Below are positions 10,734 to 20,124 of a stretch of DNA of 64,000 nt, piece by piece (position 1 is the first letter of the stretch; the number at the start of each line of letters is the position of its first letter). Below the pieces are notes generated by a model. That model saw only the letters and a program-made list of their open reading frames with translations. It searched no databases and was not told where the DNA came from. The DNA is from Apium graveolens. Taxonomy: Eukaryota; Streptophyta; Magnoliopsida; Apiales; Apiaceae. The translations under genes were made by a program, and so were the position numbers. Where the stretch lies: NCBI RefSeq assembly GCF_009905375.1, contig NC_133647.1, positions 2,851,847-2,915,846 of the forward strand. Direction: 5' to 3'.

Positions 10734-12386
10734 ATGGCACCAGTAGTCAAAATTATGTCTCAAACAGGATTTGTTTATGAATAGAATAATTCTGTAGCCT
10801 TGGTTGAAAAGAATGAAGCCTATTCTGATTATCACAAGATGATGGACTTCATCAAAAACTGCAAACTAAGCTATGCAATGCTGGAAGCCCCAACCATCTA
10901 CTGTGAGGTGATTGAGGAGATTTGGACAACTGCAGAGTTCAACTCCACATATATGACTATTGCCTTCTCTCTCAAAGGTAAGGACTATTGCATTAACTGT
11001 GATGATATACAATCTTGCTTTAAGTTGCCTGAGAATAATGTCATGACACCACACACTGATAAAGATGTATCTGCTATGTTAGATTCCATAGGCTATGCTT
11101 TTGATTCTGCTAGTTTAGGTAGTATTAGAAGGAAAGGCCTTAGGAAAGAATGGAGTTTTCTTGGAGATGCCTTCATTAAAGTTTTCTCTGGGAAGATTAG
11201 CAATTTTGATGCCATAACTTCATCTCTTGTTAATATGCTCTATATGCTAGTTTCTGATAGGTACTTTAATTTTAGCAACAGTGTTATGCTAGAATTAGGA
11301 TCCAGATTAGGTAACAAAGCTAATAGACCACATAACATCTACTATGCTAGATTCTTTATATTATTGGCTAACCATGTTGCTGAAGGTTTGGTTATATCAA
11401 ATGAGAATAATAAACTCAAATGCTGGGAACAAGAGAAAAGGGTCCTTGCAGACCTTTTGAGAATGAACCTCAACAACCAGGTGCCATTGGTATACTTGCC
11501 AATCATGAATGCACCACAGGTAAGTGAGGTAAACACTTCTATAACTCCTACTATTTCCAACCCCATTGTTTCTTTGCCCTCTAGTGTGGCCATGGAATCT
11601 GTGTCTTTGTCCAAACAGGTTCCTGCCAAAGCCACCAAAACCAAAGTTTCAAAACTCAAGTCAAAGAAACCTACCTCCGTTGTTTCTCAAAAGACAACAG
11701 TTGTAACAACTACCATAAACCCTGAAGGGAGTGAACAGGGTGTGAGTGGTGAGGGGAGGGGTGAACATCAAGAAACCCCCCAGGATAAGGTGGGAGAGGT
11801 GAGTGGTACTCAAGCCAGCCAAGCCATAGTCTCTCAAAAGACTGTGGTGGTTCAAAAGGAGTCCAATACATCCCTAGTTGCATCCTCCCAAAAGGATGTA
11901 ACTATTGAAAATAGTCCCCAACCAGGGACACATAACAAAAGAGGGAGGGACACTGAAGCCACACATTCACTAATTAAAGACTTTTCAAGGAAGAAGAAGG
12001 CCAAGACCCTAGTTTCCACACAAGGGACACACATAACACAGATACATCCACCTGTACCAGAGCCTTCACAAATTCAGCTTGGTGTGATTCCAGCAAATGT
12101 GGAATCACAGCCCCATTCTCTCATAATAGAAATACACCAATCATCAAACTCTCCATCACCCTCTCTGGATGTGGATATGATATTCACATCAATTCCTGAT
12201 TCTCCCTCATTAAAACTCAGGGAGGAGCCCCACTCAAAACCTGATGATCATCATCTTTTAGATGATTTGTTGGATCATCAGCCAATTCTTTCAGATGTAG
12301 TTGAAAAATCTGTGTTACCTCACTTAAAATCAATTCCCACAAATTCAACAATTATGTCACTTTCTATATCTACATCTTTTCCTTCT

Positions 12387-12501
12387 TCAACGGATATCTC
12401 TCATCCGTTGACAAGTGGTTGTTCTTCAACGGATAAGCTTAACAGCAGTTATCCGTTGATACCATCAGTTTCCACTTCAACGGATACTCCCTATCCGTTG
12501 A
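12387..12501 (+). other. Three consecutive motif hairpins within the third ORF of A
   Basis: Pairs of TCAACGGAT and ATCCGTTGA lie at 12387-12395/12403-12411 (7-nt loop), 12426-12434/12451-12459 (16-nt loop) and 12477-12485/12493-12501 (7-nt loop). C has three pairs at the same places (29327-29444) with different but complementary arms and loops of 7, 16 and 7. Confidence 0.8.
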
Positions 12502-13412
12502 AGGTGAGGATGAGGGTGTGAGGGTGTGTGTGAGCCAGGGGGAGCCCCTGATGCAAGAAAATAGAGAAAAAGAGAGAAAGGCAGGTACAGAAGCTATAAG
12601 GGTGGGTCCAGCCATTGCTAGTGAGTCAATGAAAGTGGATGATGCAGAAAAGGAAAGACAATTTCAGCAACATTTCAAAGCTGCAATTGATAACATTTCC
12701 TTGGATGCTGACACTTTTACTCATCCTGTTTCAGCCTATCAATTATTGGCTGCTCAGGGCAATGTGGAGGCAGAATAGACATTACACATTGTACACACTT
12801 CAGAATCTCTTCTCAGAGTCAAAGCTGCTGTTAACAGGCTACCTTCTCAAGCTGGTGAGCCATCTAAAGAATTTGGAGTGAATTCTAATGATGATGACTC
12901 TAATTCTTTGGATGAGAGCATGAGCTTAAGGGGAGTAGCAGGCCCAAGTTCTGTTCCTGATTTTCCTGAATGGGCATGGGCAAAAGCCTCAACACCAAGA
13001 GAGTTTAGTGTCACTTTGATTAGACAAGTCATGACAATTCAGCAGGCCCTTCAGGAGACTACAGATGCTGGTACCAAGGCAATTCTTCAAGCTCATCTGG
13101 AATCTCTGCATCTCTTGCAGTTGCAGCATTTCCAATAAAATCTAAGTGTGGATGAGCTCAAACAGGACATTGCTGATCTGAAATCCTACAATGCTGAGAA
13201 GTTGGATTCAGTCATACCTTATGGTACTATGCAAGATTTGTTGGGGAGACTGAGGAAAGAATCTGATGCTGACAAGAGACTGGCTAGATTGGAAAACAGG
13301 GTTCAAATCATTGAAGATTATATGGTCACCATTCTTCAGAATCAACAAACTCAAACAAATCTACTCATGCAGCTGGCCAATGCACAAGGCTTGACTTATA
13401 CCCTTGATGATA

Positions 13413-13427
13413 ACAAAAAGGGGGAGA
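13413..13427 (+). promoter_or_regulatory. Internal polypurine tract, Copia A
   Basis: ACAAAAAGGGGGAGA, coding for NKKGE. It is conserved in B and C, and in similar form in D. It resembles the 3' polypurine tract at 15226-15240. A central plus-strand primer role is inference. Confidence 0.45.
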
Positions 13428-15052
13428 ATAAAGGGAAAGGGGAAGGAGAGCCATCAACAACAGTTCAAATTTCTCAAGTGCTAGTTCCTGTCATCACCAC
13501 TTCTCCAATTATTCAAATCAAAGGAAAGCTTGATGGAATTGATCTAATCCAGATAGCAGCAGCTGAATTGCAAGTCAAAGAGCAAAGGAAGAAGATTGAT
13601 GAAAAGATGCAACAAATATTTGGTTCTACAACTTCTCAATCACAATCTGTGAAGCATAGCACAAAAGTGGAATCAATTATTATGGAACTCAAGCCAGTAG
13701 GGAGGAATAAGGTTGGAGAGACTTCTTCCATGGATTTGAAACCTATGGTCCTCAAGCCCAACAACAGATTCAATAAGGACTCTACAAAGAATCCTCTGAA
13801 AGAAGTGGATTTTCCTCTTCCAAAGGCTGATGAGGACAAGCTTTTGGGTAGAAGTATCTCATATCTCAAAGAGACCATGGATGTGGCTGTAAGGAGAAAC
13901 ATGGCTATTATCTTCAGAGAGGGAAAGAGCATATGTGTGATGCAAGGACATCCCAAATTCTCAATAGCCAAGAGGGAAGAAACCAGAAAGTTGAAGGAAG
14001 AAGCCAAACAGCTAAAGGCTGACAAAAGAGCACAAGCAAAGCTTGAAAAACAACTAAAGTCAAGTCAGGCTGAAGAACAGAAAGAAATTGAAGACAAAAG
14101 TGAAGATGAAGCTATGGGGGACATGGTTGGTACTGAGATGGAGGAAAGAAGTAAGGGAAGAGAAGAATGGCAGAAAGGGAACAGAAAGAAGGTCAATGCA
14201 AAGAGAAAAATGGTAGATAAGACTGAAGAAACCCAATCAATATCCAAACCACTACCCTCTATTCCTGAACCCATTGTGCCTCACCCCTTCATGAACATTC
14301 ATGGTGAAACAATCATTCCCAAGGAGGAACCAATTGATTGGGATACCATCAAATTGCCCACCTTCCTAACCTCTTCTCCACCATCAAAGAAGCAGAAAAG
14401 AAGAATCAAATCAACACCCTCTAGAGCCTCAATCAAATTCACACAGAAGCCTAAGCCTAAACCTCAAGCCTCTAAAGATGATTATGTTCACATCTGTGAC
14501 ATAAAAGAATTTTCAGACATTGAACTCTATCTGGATGAGCTGGAGGAAGTAGGGGGAATAGCTGCCTACAGACAGCTACCAGAAAGACTAGTGTTCAAAT
14601 ACAAAGGAGATGGGGAAAGAACCTGGCCTCTTTACAGAATTCTGAATGAAGGCTACTCTAACTTGATTAGAGTCTACTCAGCCATACAAAGGGATTCTGG
14701 CTTTACCAGGACTGCCAAGACTGAGATTCTCAACAAGATTGCCAACATAAGGAAAACTTGGAGGGAGCCCAATGCTTTGCCTAGAACTTTACTCATTCAA
14801 GAAAGAGGAATTACAATTCACAAATCACCTCATTGGTTGATGGAGTTCAGAGACAACAAAGGAGTCAGAAGATTTTTCAGAATTGAAGATCGGCTCAAGA
14901 TTACCAGTAATGAAACTCTCAAGGATATGCAATCTAAGTTGGACATCAATGAAGAAGATGAAGCTGAATTCTATAGACAACTTCAACTTCAAATAGAGGA
15001 GAATGACAGGAGGCTAGGAAAGAAAACAAGGGATCAAAGGAAAATGAAGTAA

Positions 15053-15240
15053 TCTACTCAGGATAAAGGAGCACCCTTGGAAATAATGTAACTCTTCAAT
15101 TCCATCTCAGCATACACATTTTTGTAGCACTTTTGAATTTCTGCTTTATTACAGTTAATATATTTGTCAAGTGTTTTGTTATCATCAAGCTAAACCCAAA
15201 TTTATGCCTACAGTTCTAATAGACATAAATAGGGGGAGAT
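15053..15240 (+). promoter_or_regulatory. 3' untranslated region and polypurine tract of Copia A
   Basis: No ORF. It ends in AAATAGGGGGAGAT (15227-15240) directly against the 3' LTR start TGTTAGG. The sequence and position are those of the plus-strand DNA primer. Confidence 0.85.
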
Positions 15241-16338
15241 TGTTAGGAATATGTGTATGAGTTTGATGATAAGTTAAACAAAACACTTAAGTAGAAATCT
15301 AGTGATTGTAGCCTCAACGGATAAGACCATCTTGGCTATCCATTGAAGGAGTAGCTTTACTTAGCAATAAGTTTAGTATTGTAGCACATTTCATTCTCTG
15401 GATTCCAGTTGTAATTCTTAGATGTTGTAGGAAAGTATCAGTCATGTTGACTACTAGTGGATATGCAAATAGGAGGGCTAATTGTAAATATTTCATGCCT
15501 TGTAATTTTGTATAAGTGAAGAAGTATCAACTGATATTGAAGACCTTCAACGGATAAGAAACAAAGCTTCAACGGATGTCTCTAATGCTTCAACGGATAA
15601 TATCCATCAACGGATAAGTGTTTCAACGGATAAAGACTTCAACTGATAATGCATCAACGGATAAAGCTTCAATGGATAAAGCCTCAACGGATAAGGCATC
15701 AACGGATGAAAGCTTCAACGGATGCTTAGTTCATTAGCAGTTGATAGTGACAATTCATAAGCTGACAGAGGCACATGGGTTGACAGAGACAAACTGGAAT
15801 GTGGAAGCCTCTAGGAGGAATCAAGAAAATGCAACATTCCCATTCTGATGCAAACAAGGAAGTATTCAAAGATTCACAGATTATCCTAGATTGCATTGGA
15901 TAGAGAAATGAAGAAGAAACATGTGAAGAATCCTTTCAATTGTATTTTATAGTTTTGTCTTCACTTGTAAACTTGGTGTTATATAAACCAAGTAGCAGCT
16001 AGTAATTAGATAAGAATTTTCCTGAGCTGTTTAGAAATATCTAGAGAGAAAATCATCTAGTTTGTACTAGGAAGCAGCTGTGATTTAATTCTTTGAATCA
16101 CAGATTTTCTAAAATAACACATCTCCGGTGGAACAACAAATCCACCAGAAAAGTTTTTAAGATCTCTGTGTTCTTTACATTTGTGTTTGAATATATATCT
16201 GTCTGCATTGGCTTTAAGCAATTCACACTTGTTTTCAGAAACACTTAGCCTTAGAAACTGCTCAAAACTTAAAAAGTTTTGAGATTTACATTCAACCCCC
16301 CTTCTGTAAATCTCATTGTTAGTCCACTGGGAATAACA
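15241..16338 (+). repeat. 3' LTR of Copia A
   Basis: 1,098 bp, TGTTAGG...AATAACA. It has the motif array at 15547-15724, a TATATAAAC box at 15980-15988, a GGTGGAACAACAAATCCACC inverted repeat near 16127-16146 and the CATTCAACCCCCCTTCTG block near the end. The promoter-like box lies about 255 bp downstream of the array. Confidence 0.9.
15547..15724 (+). repeat. TCAACGGAT direct-repeat array in 3' LTR
   Basis: Eleven units, nine exact and two degenerate (TCAACTGAT, TCAATGGAT), spaced 16-22 bp, all in one orientation. They match the array in the 5' LTR. A further unit near 15313 pairs with a reversed copy (ATCCATTGA) near 15338. Confidence 0.85.
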
Positions 16339-16874
16339 TTATTCAACTGGGTTTTCGAGAACAAAGAAGCATTGCCATTTCCATGCTATTATGAAGATAT
16401 TCAAAGATGCTGGAATAGAGTAATAAAGTAGCATTGTAATAGACTAGATAGTTTTTATTTTATTATCCTATCTCATTACTTTGTAATCTTGGTAATATAT
16501 AAACCAAGAAGTAGCAACTAAGGAAAAACAAGAGATTCAAGCAGAGAAACATTTGTAAGCAGAATTCTTAGCATTTCTCTGCATTCTTAGTTATTCAATA
16601 TTTGTAAGCAGCTATGAGATTTTTGCACACAGAGTTCTCTCGATATATATTATATATCTCTGGTGGAATCATTCAAATCCACCAGAAAGTTTTTAAAGAT
16701 TCTTGTTTTTAATTACTTGTGTTTTGATTCATTTAAGTAACTATTCTGCATTGTGCTAATCAATTCACACTTATATATATATATAAGTTTCAACATTTTC
16801 GATCAAGAAAAAGTTTCAAGAATTCCATTCAACCCCCCTTCTGTAATTCTTGTTATATTGTTAAGGGACTAACA
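16339..16874 (+). repeat. 3' LTR of Copia B, second part
   Basis: This is the continuation of 2717-3217 across element A. It has a GGTAATATATAAACC box near 16491, a GGTGGAATCATTCAAATCCACC inverted repeat near 16662-16684 and the end block CATTCAACCCCCCTTCTG...GACTAACA, parallel to the end of A's LTR. The first five bases repeat the target duplication of A. Confidence 0.75.
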
Positions 16875-16926
16875 ACACTGAATAAGTCAGAGAGAATAAG
16901 ATGCAGTTGCTAATTCAGCAACTATC
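16875..16926 (+). pseudogene. gag: gag fragment of Copia C (5' of viral insertion)
   Basis: The stretch reads TE-stop-VRENKMQLLIQQ, matching gag of A at about 4757-4803 (TEQVRENKMQLLIQQY). It shows that B inserted into the gag of C, and that the pararetroviral segment interrupts the same gag just afterwards. The next recognisable gag codons resume at about 22165; roughly 0.2 kb of gag (A coordinates about 4806-5022) is missing at the junction. Confidence 0.75.
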
Positions 16927-16949
16927 TCAAAGAATATCTATTTCCACAT

Positions 16950-16966
16950 TACTCCCCCTTCTCAAA
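16950..16966 (-). promoter_or_regulatory. G-rich tract near left end of viral block
   Basis: In viral sense this reads TTGAGAAGGGGGAGTAA, just downstream of the ORF II-like frame. Caulimoviruses prime plus-strand DNA at such tracts, one of them in the ORF II region. The viral block stops about 25-35 bp further on. Confidence 0.45.
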
Positions 16967-17067
16967 GAAGTATAATATCTGTTGAAGATACTAGGTGATT
17001 TTGAAAATTTTTCACTGGGATCTTTACTTAGTCCGAAGTAGGACAATAAGTTATACATTCCTAGTAA

Positions 17068-17277
17068 TCATCTTCCTCTAATCTGGTTAAGATTATTCGT
17101 TGAAGAAACAATAGTGTTTAGGCTATTACTTCCTACTACACCACTGAAGACGTACTTCCTTGGTTCAAGGTCTATCCCTTCATTTATTTTCTTAAACTCT
17201 AGAATTGTTCCTTTTTTATAAATATGCGGGTTCATATTAGTATTTAGAATGACTACAGATGATCCAGTTTCTGACAT
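17068..17277 (-). pseudogene. ORF II-like (aphid transmission factor-like) N-terminal fragment
   Basis: The 70-codon frame starts MSETGSSVVILN and contains HIYKKGTILEF, YVFSGVVGSNSLN and LNQIRGR. This layout (a short N-terminus, an xYKKGTI-type motif, then YVFS) resembles the N-terminal domain of the caulimovirus ORF II protein, which links virions to the aphid stylet. It follows the movement protein in the same strand, the ORF I to ORF II order of that genus. The remainder is lost or decayed towards 16950. Identification is by motif recognition only; a decayed C-terminal part of another viral ORF is the alternative. Confidence 0.6.
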
Positions 17278-17467
17278 AAATCATCAACTCTTCTGGACAT
17301 GCTATGCAGTAATTCCTTATTAGAGGTATTAGAAGATTCACCAACCTCTAAGGTTCTTCCTCTAAAACTCATTCTAGGTTTTTGTCCTAGAATTGGCATA
17401 TTCTTTGCAATATCAATTTCCCAAGAATTGTCTAAAGGACTGATGTCTGAAATTTTTTTTCTTCTAC

Positions 17468-18500
17468 TTATCCTATTTCTGAGAATACATCGTCCAATTC
17501 GATATATTCATTTTTCTTATAGCCAATGCTATGATGACTATTGGTTAAAGCATAAGCAACAACATAAGTTAAGCTAAATACTTTATCACCTGCATTCATC
17601 AGATTATGTCTTTCAAAGTCATGCACGAAAGATAATATCTGATCAATATTTTTAGTCTCTAAACTAAAACCAAATTTAGGATAGACAATAAACATGAATT
17701 TTTGGTATGCTAAATTACCTCTAGCAGTACCTAAAATACAATCTCTTCGGTCATTGAATCTATTATCTATTAAAGCCATTTTAATAGGAGAATCTATTCC
17801 TTCTTGAAATTCTGCTTTAAGCAAAATTTTTATAGCGCCTAAGTGAACTACACTGATAGTAGATCTTATCTTAGAGTCTATTTTTAACAAATTTTTGCTT
17901 ATCTCTTCCTTAGTGATTAAAGGCAGATAAACTAAACATGTAGTATCTTTTATATCTACATGCATTTCTTTGGTTGAGATATAATAAAATATATTGTTTT
18001 TTCCTTTTAAAACGATTTAACATAGGAATGTTAAATATTTTTTCTTTTCTTAAATCAAGTCTGCTACTTTTGATTTTAGAAAGAATTTCTTGCTTTATCA
18101 AAAAGCTTGCTTGAAAACCTTTTTCATTCTCTGAAAACTCGATTTCCAAATTGTTTTCATCTTGAGTTTCCTCAGAAAGTTTTTCTATTAAAAAACTCAT
18201 ATACGGATTCTTAATAAGATCATAACTGAGAATTCTTTTAAGAGAAGATATATCTATTTCTATTTGCATAGAATATTTATTATAGAATCGAACTTGTTCA
18301 CTTTTGAATTCTTCTAGATCCCAAATAAGAAATCTAATCTTTCTATTGTCTTTGTTACTGACAATCTTTCTAGAAACCTGTAAAAGGTGTTCTAAGTATT
18401 GATAGTTATTCATGGAAATCATGGCACTACCAGATATGTTTACTAACCACAGATGATTATTGCTACTCATGAAATGAGAAGATTTTAAAAGATTTAACAC
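17468..18500 (-). pseudogene. Caulimovirid movement protein (ORF I, 30K family)
   Basis: Two overlapping frames: 18500 to 17910 (N-terminal part, with SSRLDLRKEKIFNIPML) and 17965 to 17468 (core, with LPLITKEEISKNL, VHLGAIKILLKAEF, IKMALIDNRFNDR, DCILGTARGNLAY and FMFIVYPKFGFSL). The core pattern, including the conserved Asp in LIDNR, is that of 30K-superfamily movement proteins, which form tubules through plasmodesmata. A frameshift near 17950 separates the two parts, so the product is broken. It lies downstream of a primer-site-like sequence in the same strand, as in a caulimovirus genome. Confidence 0.85.
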
Positions 18501-18757
18501 TTATTAAAAATAGAGAGTTCTAAGCATTTGTATTTGCAGTAAGGTTCAATAATATAATACCTAATTTTGACATACCTGAGTCTTTGTAAGATATGATCCG
18601 AGTGTTCATTCAATTTGTAGTTATCCTGGTGTTGATTACTCCAAGGATACACCTGCTTCTTCCCTCAACGGCCACCTGCCTAAACGGTACTTCGCTATGA
18701 CTTACTCCCTCCAGGATATAATCGAACCTTGATACTGAAGAATTAAATAAACAACAA

Positions 18758-18771
18758 GGCTCTGACACTAA
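18758..18771 (-). promoter_or_regulatory. Degenerate tRNA-Met primer site of the pararetrovirus
   Basis: The minus strand reads TTAGTGTCAGAGCC, compared with TGGTATCAGAGCC, the usual site for minus-strand priming in Caulimoviridae. It lies about 260 bp upstream of the movement protein frame and within about 30 bp of the strand switch in the viral insert. Confidence 0.5.
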
Positions 18772-18786
18772 TAAAAATTTTCTTTT

Positions 18787-18799
18787 ACAGAGGGGGAAG
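18787..18799 (+). promoter_or_regulatory. G-rich tract at the start of the plus-strand viral block
   Basis: AGAGGGGGAAGGA, just upstream of the polymerase segment that precedes RT. This agrees with the plus-strand priming tract in caulimovirus ORF V. It marks the junction of the two viral blocks. Confidence 0.45.
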
Positions 18800-19440
18800 G
18801 ATGTTATTAGAAGATTCAAAGAATTAAATGATTGTAAAAATTTAATTCTTGATATAGAAAAGAAGACTATAATCGAAGGATTATTAGACTCTGTCTGCTC
18901 ATAAAATCCACTAGATCCTACAAAGACCAAGAAATGGATGAAAGCAGCAATCAAGCTTAGAGATCCTAAAAGTGTAATCAAGGTTCGACCTATGAAGTAC
19001 AACCCACAAGATCGTAAAGAATTTGGCATACAAATTCAAGAGCTTCTGGATATGAAGATCATCATACCCAGTAAATCACCTCATATATCTCCAGTATTTC
19101 TTGTAGAAAATGAAGCGGAAAAGAGAAGAGGGAAGAAAAGAATGGTAGTCAACTATAAAGCAATCAATGAGGCAACAATAGGAGATAGCCATAACCTACC
19201 AAATAAGGATGAACTTCTCACCCTTATCCGAGGTAAGAAAATGTTCAGTTCATTAGACTGTAAATCTAGTTTTTGGTAGGTATTATTAGACGAAGAATCA
19301 CAGTTACTGACAGCATTTACATGTCCCCAAGGACATTACCAATGGATCGTGGTGCCATTCGGTCTTAAACGGGCTCCTCCCATTTTTCAAAGACACATGC
19401 AGGATGCATTCAGGTTAAGCTCAAGAAAGATATTCCTGGG
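18796..19440 (+). pseudogene. Pararetroviral reverse transcriptase, N-terminal part
   Basis: The frame covers the linker before RT, a stop near 18901, then 18938-19279 with KVRPMKYNPQDRKEF, IPSKSPHISPVFLVENEAEK, KKRMVVNYKAINEAT and MFSSLDCKSSFW. A TAG at 19277 interrupts it, then TAFTCPQGHYQWIVVPFGL and FQRHM follow to about 19400. The YxDD catalytic box and the connection region are missing by deletion, so it is inactive. In the virus this enzyme copies the pregenomic RNA. Motif style is caulimovirid rather than LTR-Gypsy. Confidence 0.85.
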
Positions 19441-19489
19441 GAATGGAAAGATTCAGATACTGATTATATTTGTAAGGTAAAAAAGAATC

Positions 19490-19938
19490 TCAAGGGTTTT
19501 CCAAAACTCTATCATCCGGAGTCGGATGACAAGCTTATCATTGAGACAGACGCTTCAGGCGAATATTGAGGAGGAGTTCTCAAAGCAGTTAATTCTGATA
19601 AAGAATTAATATGTAGATATACTTCAGGAAGCTTTAAAGATGTCGAGAAAAATTATCATTCAAATGAAAAAGAATACCTGGAAGTCATTAGAGTCATTAA
19701 CAAATTTTCTATTTATCTAACTCCGGTCAAATTTTTGGTAAGGACTGATAATAGAAACTTCACTTATTTTCTTCGTATTAAGTTACAGGGAGATAATAAG
19801 CAAGGAAGATTAGTAAGATGGCAGCAATGGTTATCTCACTACAGTTTTGATGTAGAGCACATCGAAGGAGTTAAAAACTGTTTAGCAGATTTTTTAACCA
19901 GAGAATTTCAGAAAGATCAGGTAAACACAATATTATAA
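19490..19938 (+). pseudogene. Pararetroviral RNase H domain
   Basis: After the deletion the frame resumes with LIIETDASGEYW, followed by a stop where GGVL should continue directly, then the HSNEKEYLEVIRVI segment, VRTDNRNFTYF and QWLSHYSFDVEHIEG, ending DFLTREFQK with TAA at 19936. This is the C-terminal RNase H of caulimovirid ORF V, which removes RNA during DNA synthesis. The end and the following gap to ORF VI fit the ORF V - ORF VI order. Confidence 0.85.
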
Positions 19939-20124
19939 CGATGTGATGTTTTACACTGTTTTACACTATTATTCGAGAATCCAAAGCCACTTTTCAGGCT
20001 ATAAATACAGAGGAATTCAGGGTAAAGAAAGCACCAACAAATCTTTATTCCAAACCTTGAATACATATAAGGATTCTTTGCCTACATACATCTCTTTCTT
20101 TGAGATTACCATAAGCCTGTAGCT

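Larger units (their letters stand above)
10734..15052 (+). pseudogene. Third ORF of Copia A (about 1,430 codons, nearly intact)
   Basis: It starts MAPVVKIMSQTG at 10734, the same start as in C. A TAG at 10782 and breaks near 12520, 12778 and 13140 are the only interruptions. Regions in order: an N-terminal globular domain (10800-11530) with CKLSYAM, LRKEWSFL and YYARFFILLANH; a long Ser/Thr/Pro-rich, Lys-containing disordered part (11530-12520) including three STDxxxPL units encoded by motif hairpins; a helical middle (12518-13400); LDDNKKGE; a Lys/Glu-rich coiled stretch (13800-14230); a C-terminal domain (14480-15052) with DYVHICDIKEF, LVFKYKGDGERTWPL and HWLMEFRDNKGVRRFF. No clear signal peptide or membrane helix is seen, so an envelope role is not supported. 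I do not recognise a known family with confidence; the N-terminus loosely resembles domains of other plant retroelement extra ORFs. Function unknown. Confidence 0.8.
3218..16338 (+). mobile_element. Complete SIRE-type Ty1/Copia retrotransposon A (13.1 kb)
   Basis: The element has a 5' LTR (3218-4304), tRNA-Met primer site, gag, pol in the Copia order protease-integrase-RT-RNase H, a long extra ORF after pol, a polypurine tract and a 3' LTR (15241-16338). Both LTRs run TGTTAGGAATA...GGAATAACA. Flanking 5-mers are CTATT (3213-3217) and TTATT (16339-16343), a one-mismatch target duplication. The target is the 3' LTR of Copia B. Length, two gag zinc knuckles and the extra ORF fit the SIRE/Maximus lineage. 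gag and pol carry stops and frameshifts, so the copy is not autonomous as written, though catalytic motifs are preserved, which points to moderate age. Confidence 0.9.

Noticed and set aside
10734..15052. Envelope-like gene of a SIRE element
   Set aside because: No signal peptide, membrane helix or fusion-like segment seen; position alone is not enough.
15547..15724. Regularly spaced short repeats resembling a CRISPR array
   Set aside because: The repeats are 9 bp with 7-13 bp spacers, lie in both LTRs of a plant retrotransposon and are not flanked by cas genes.
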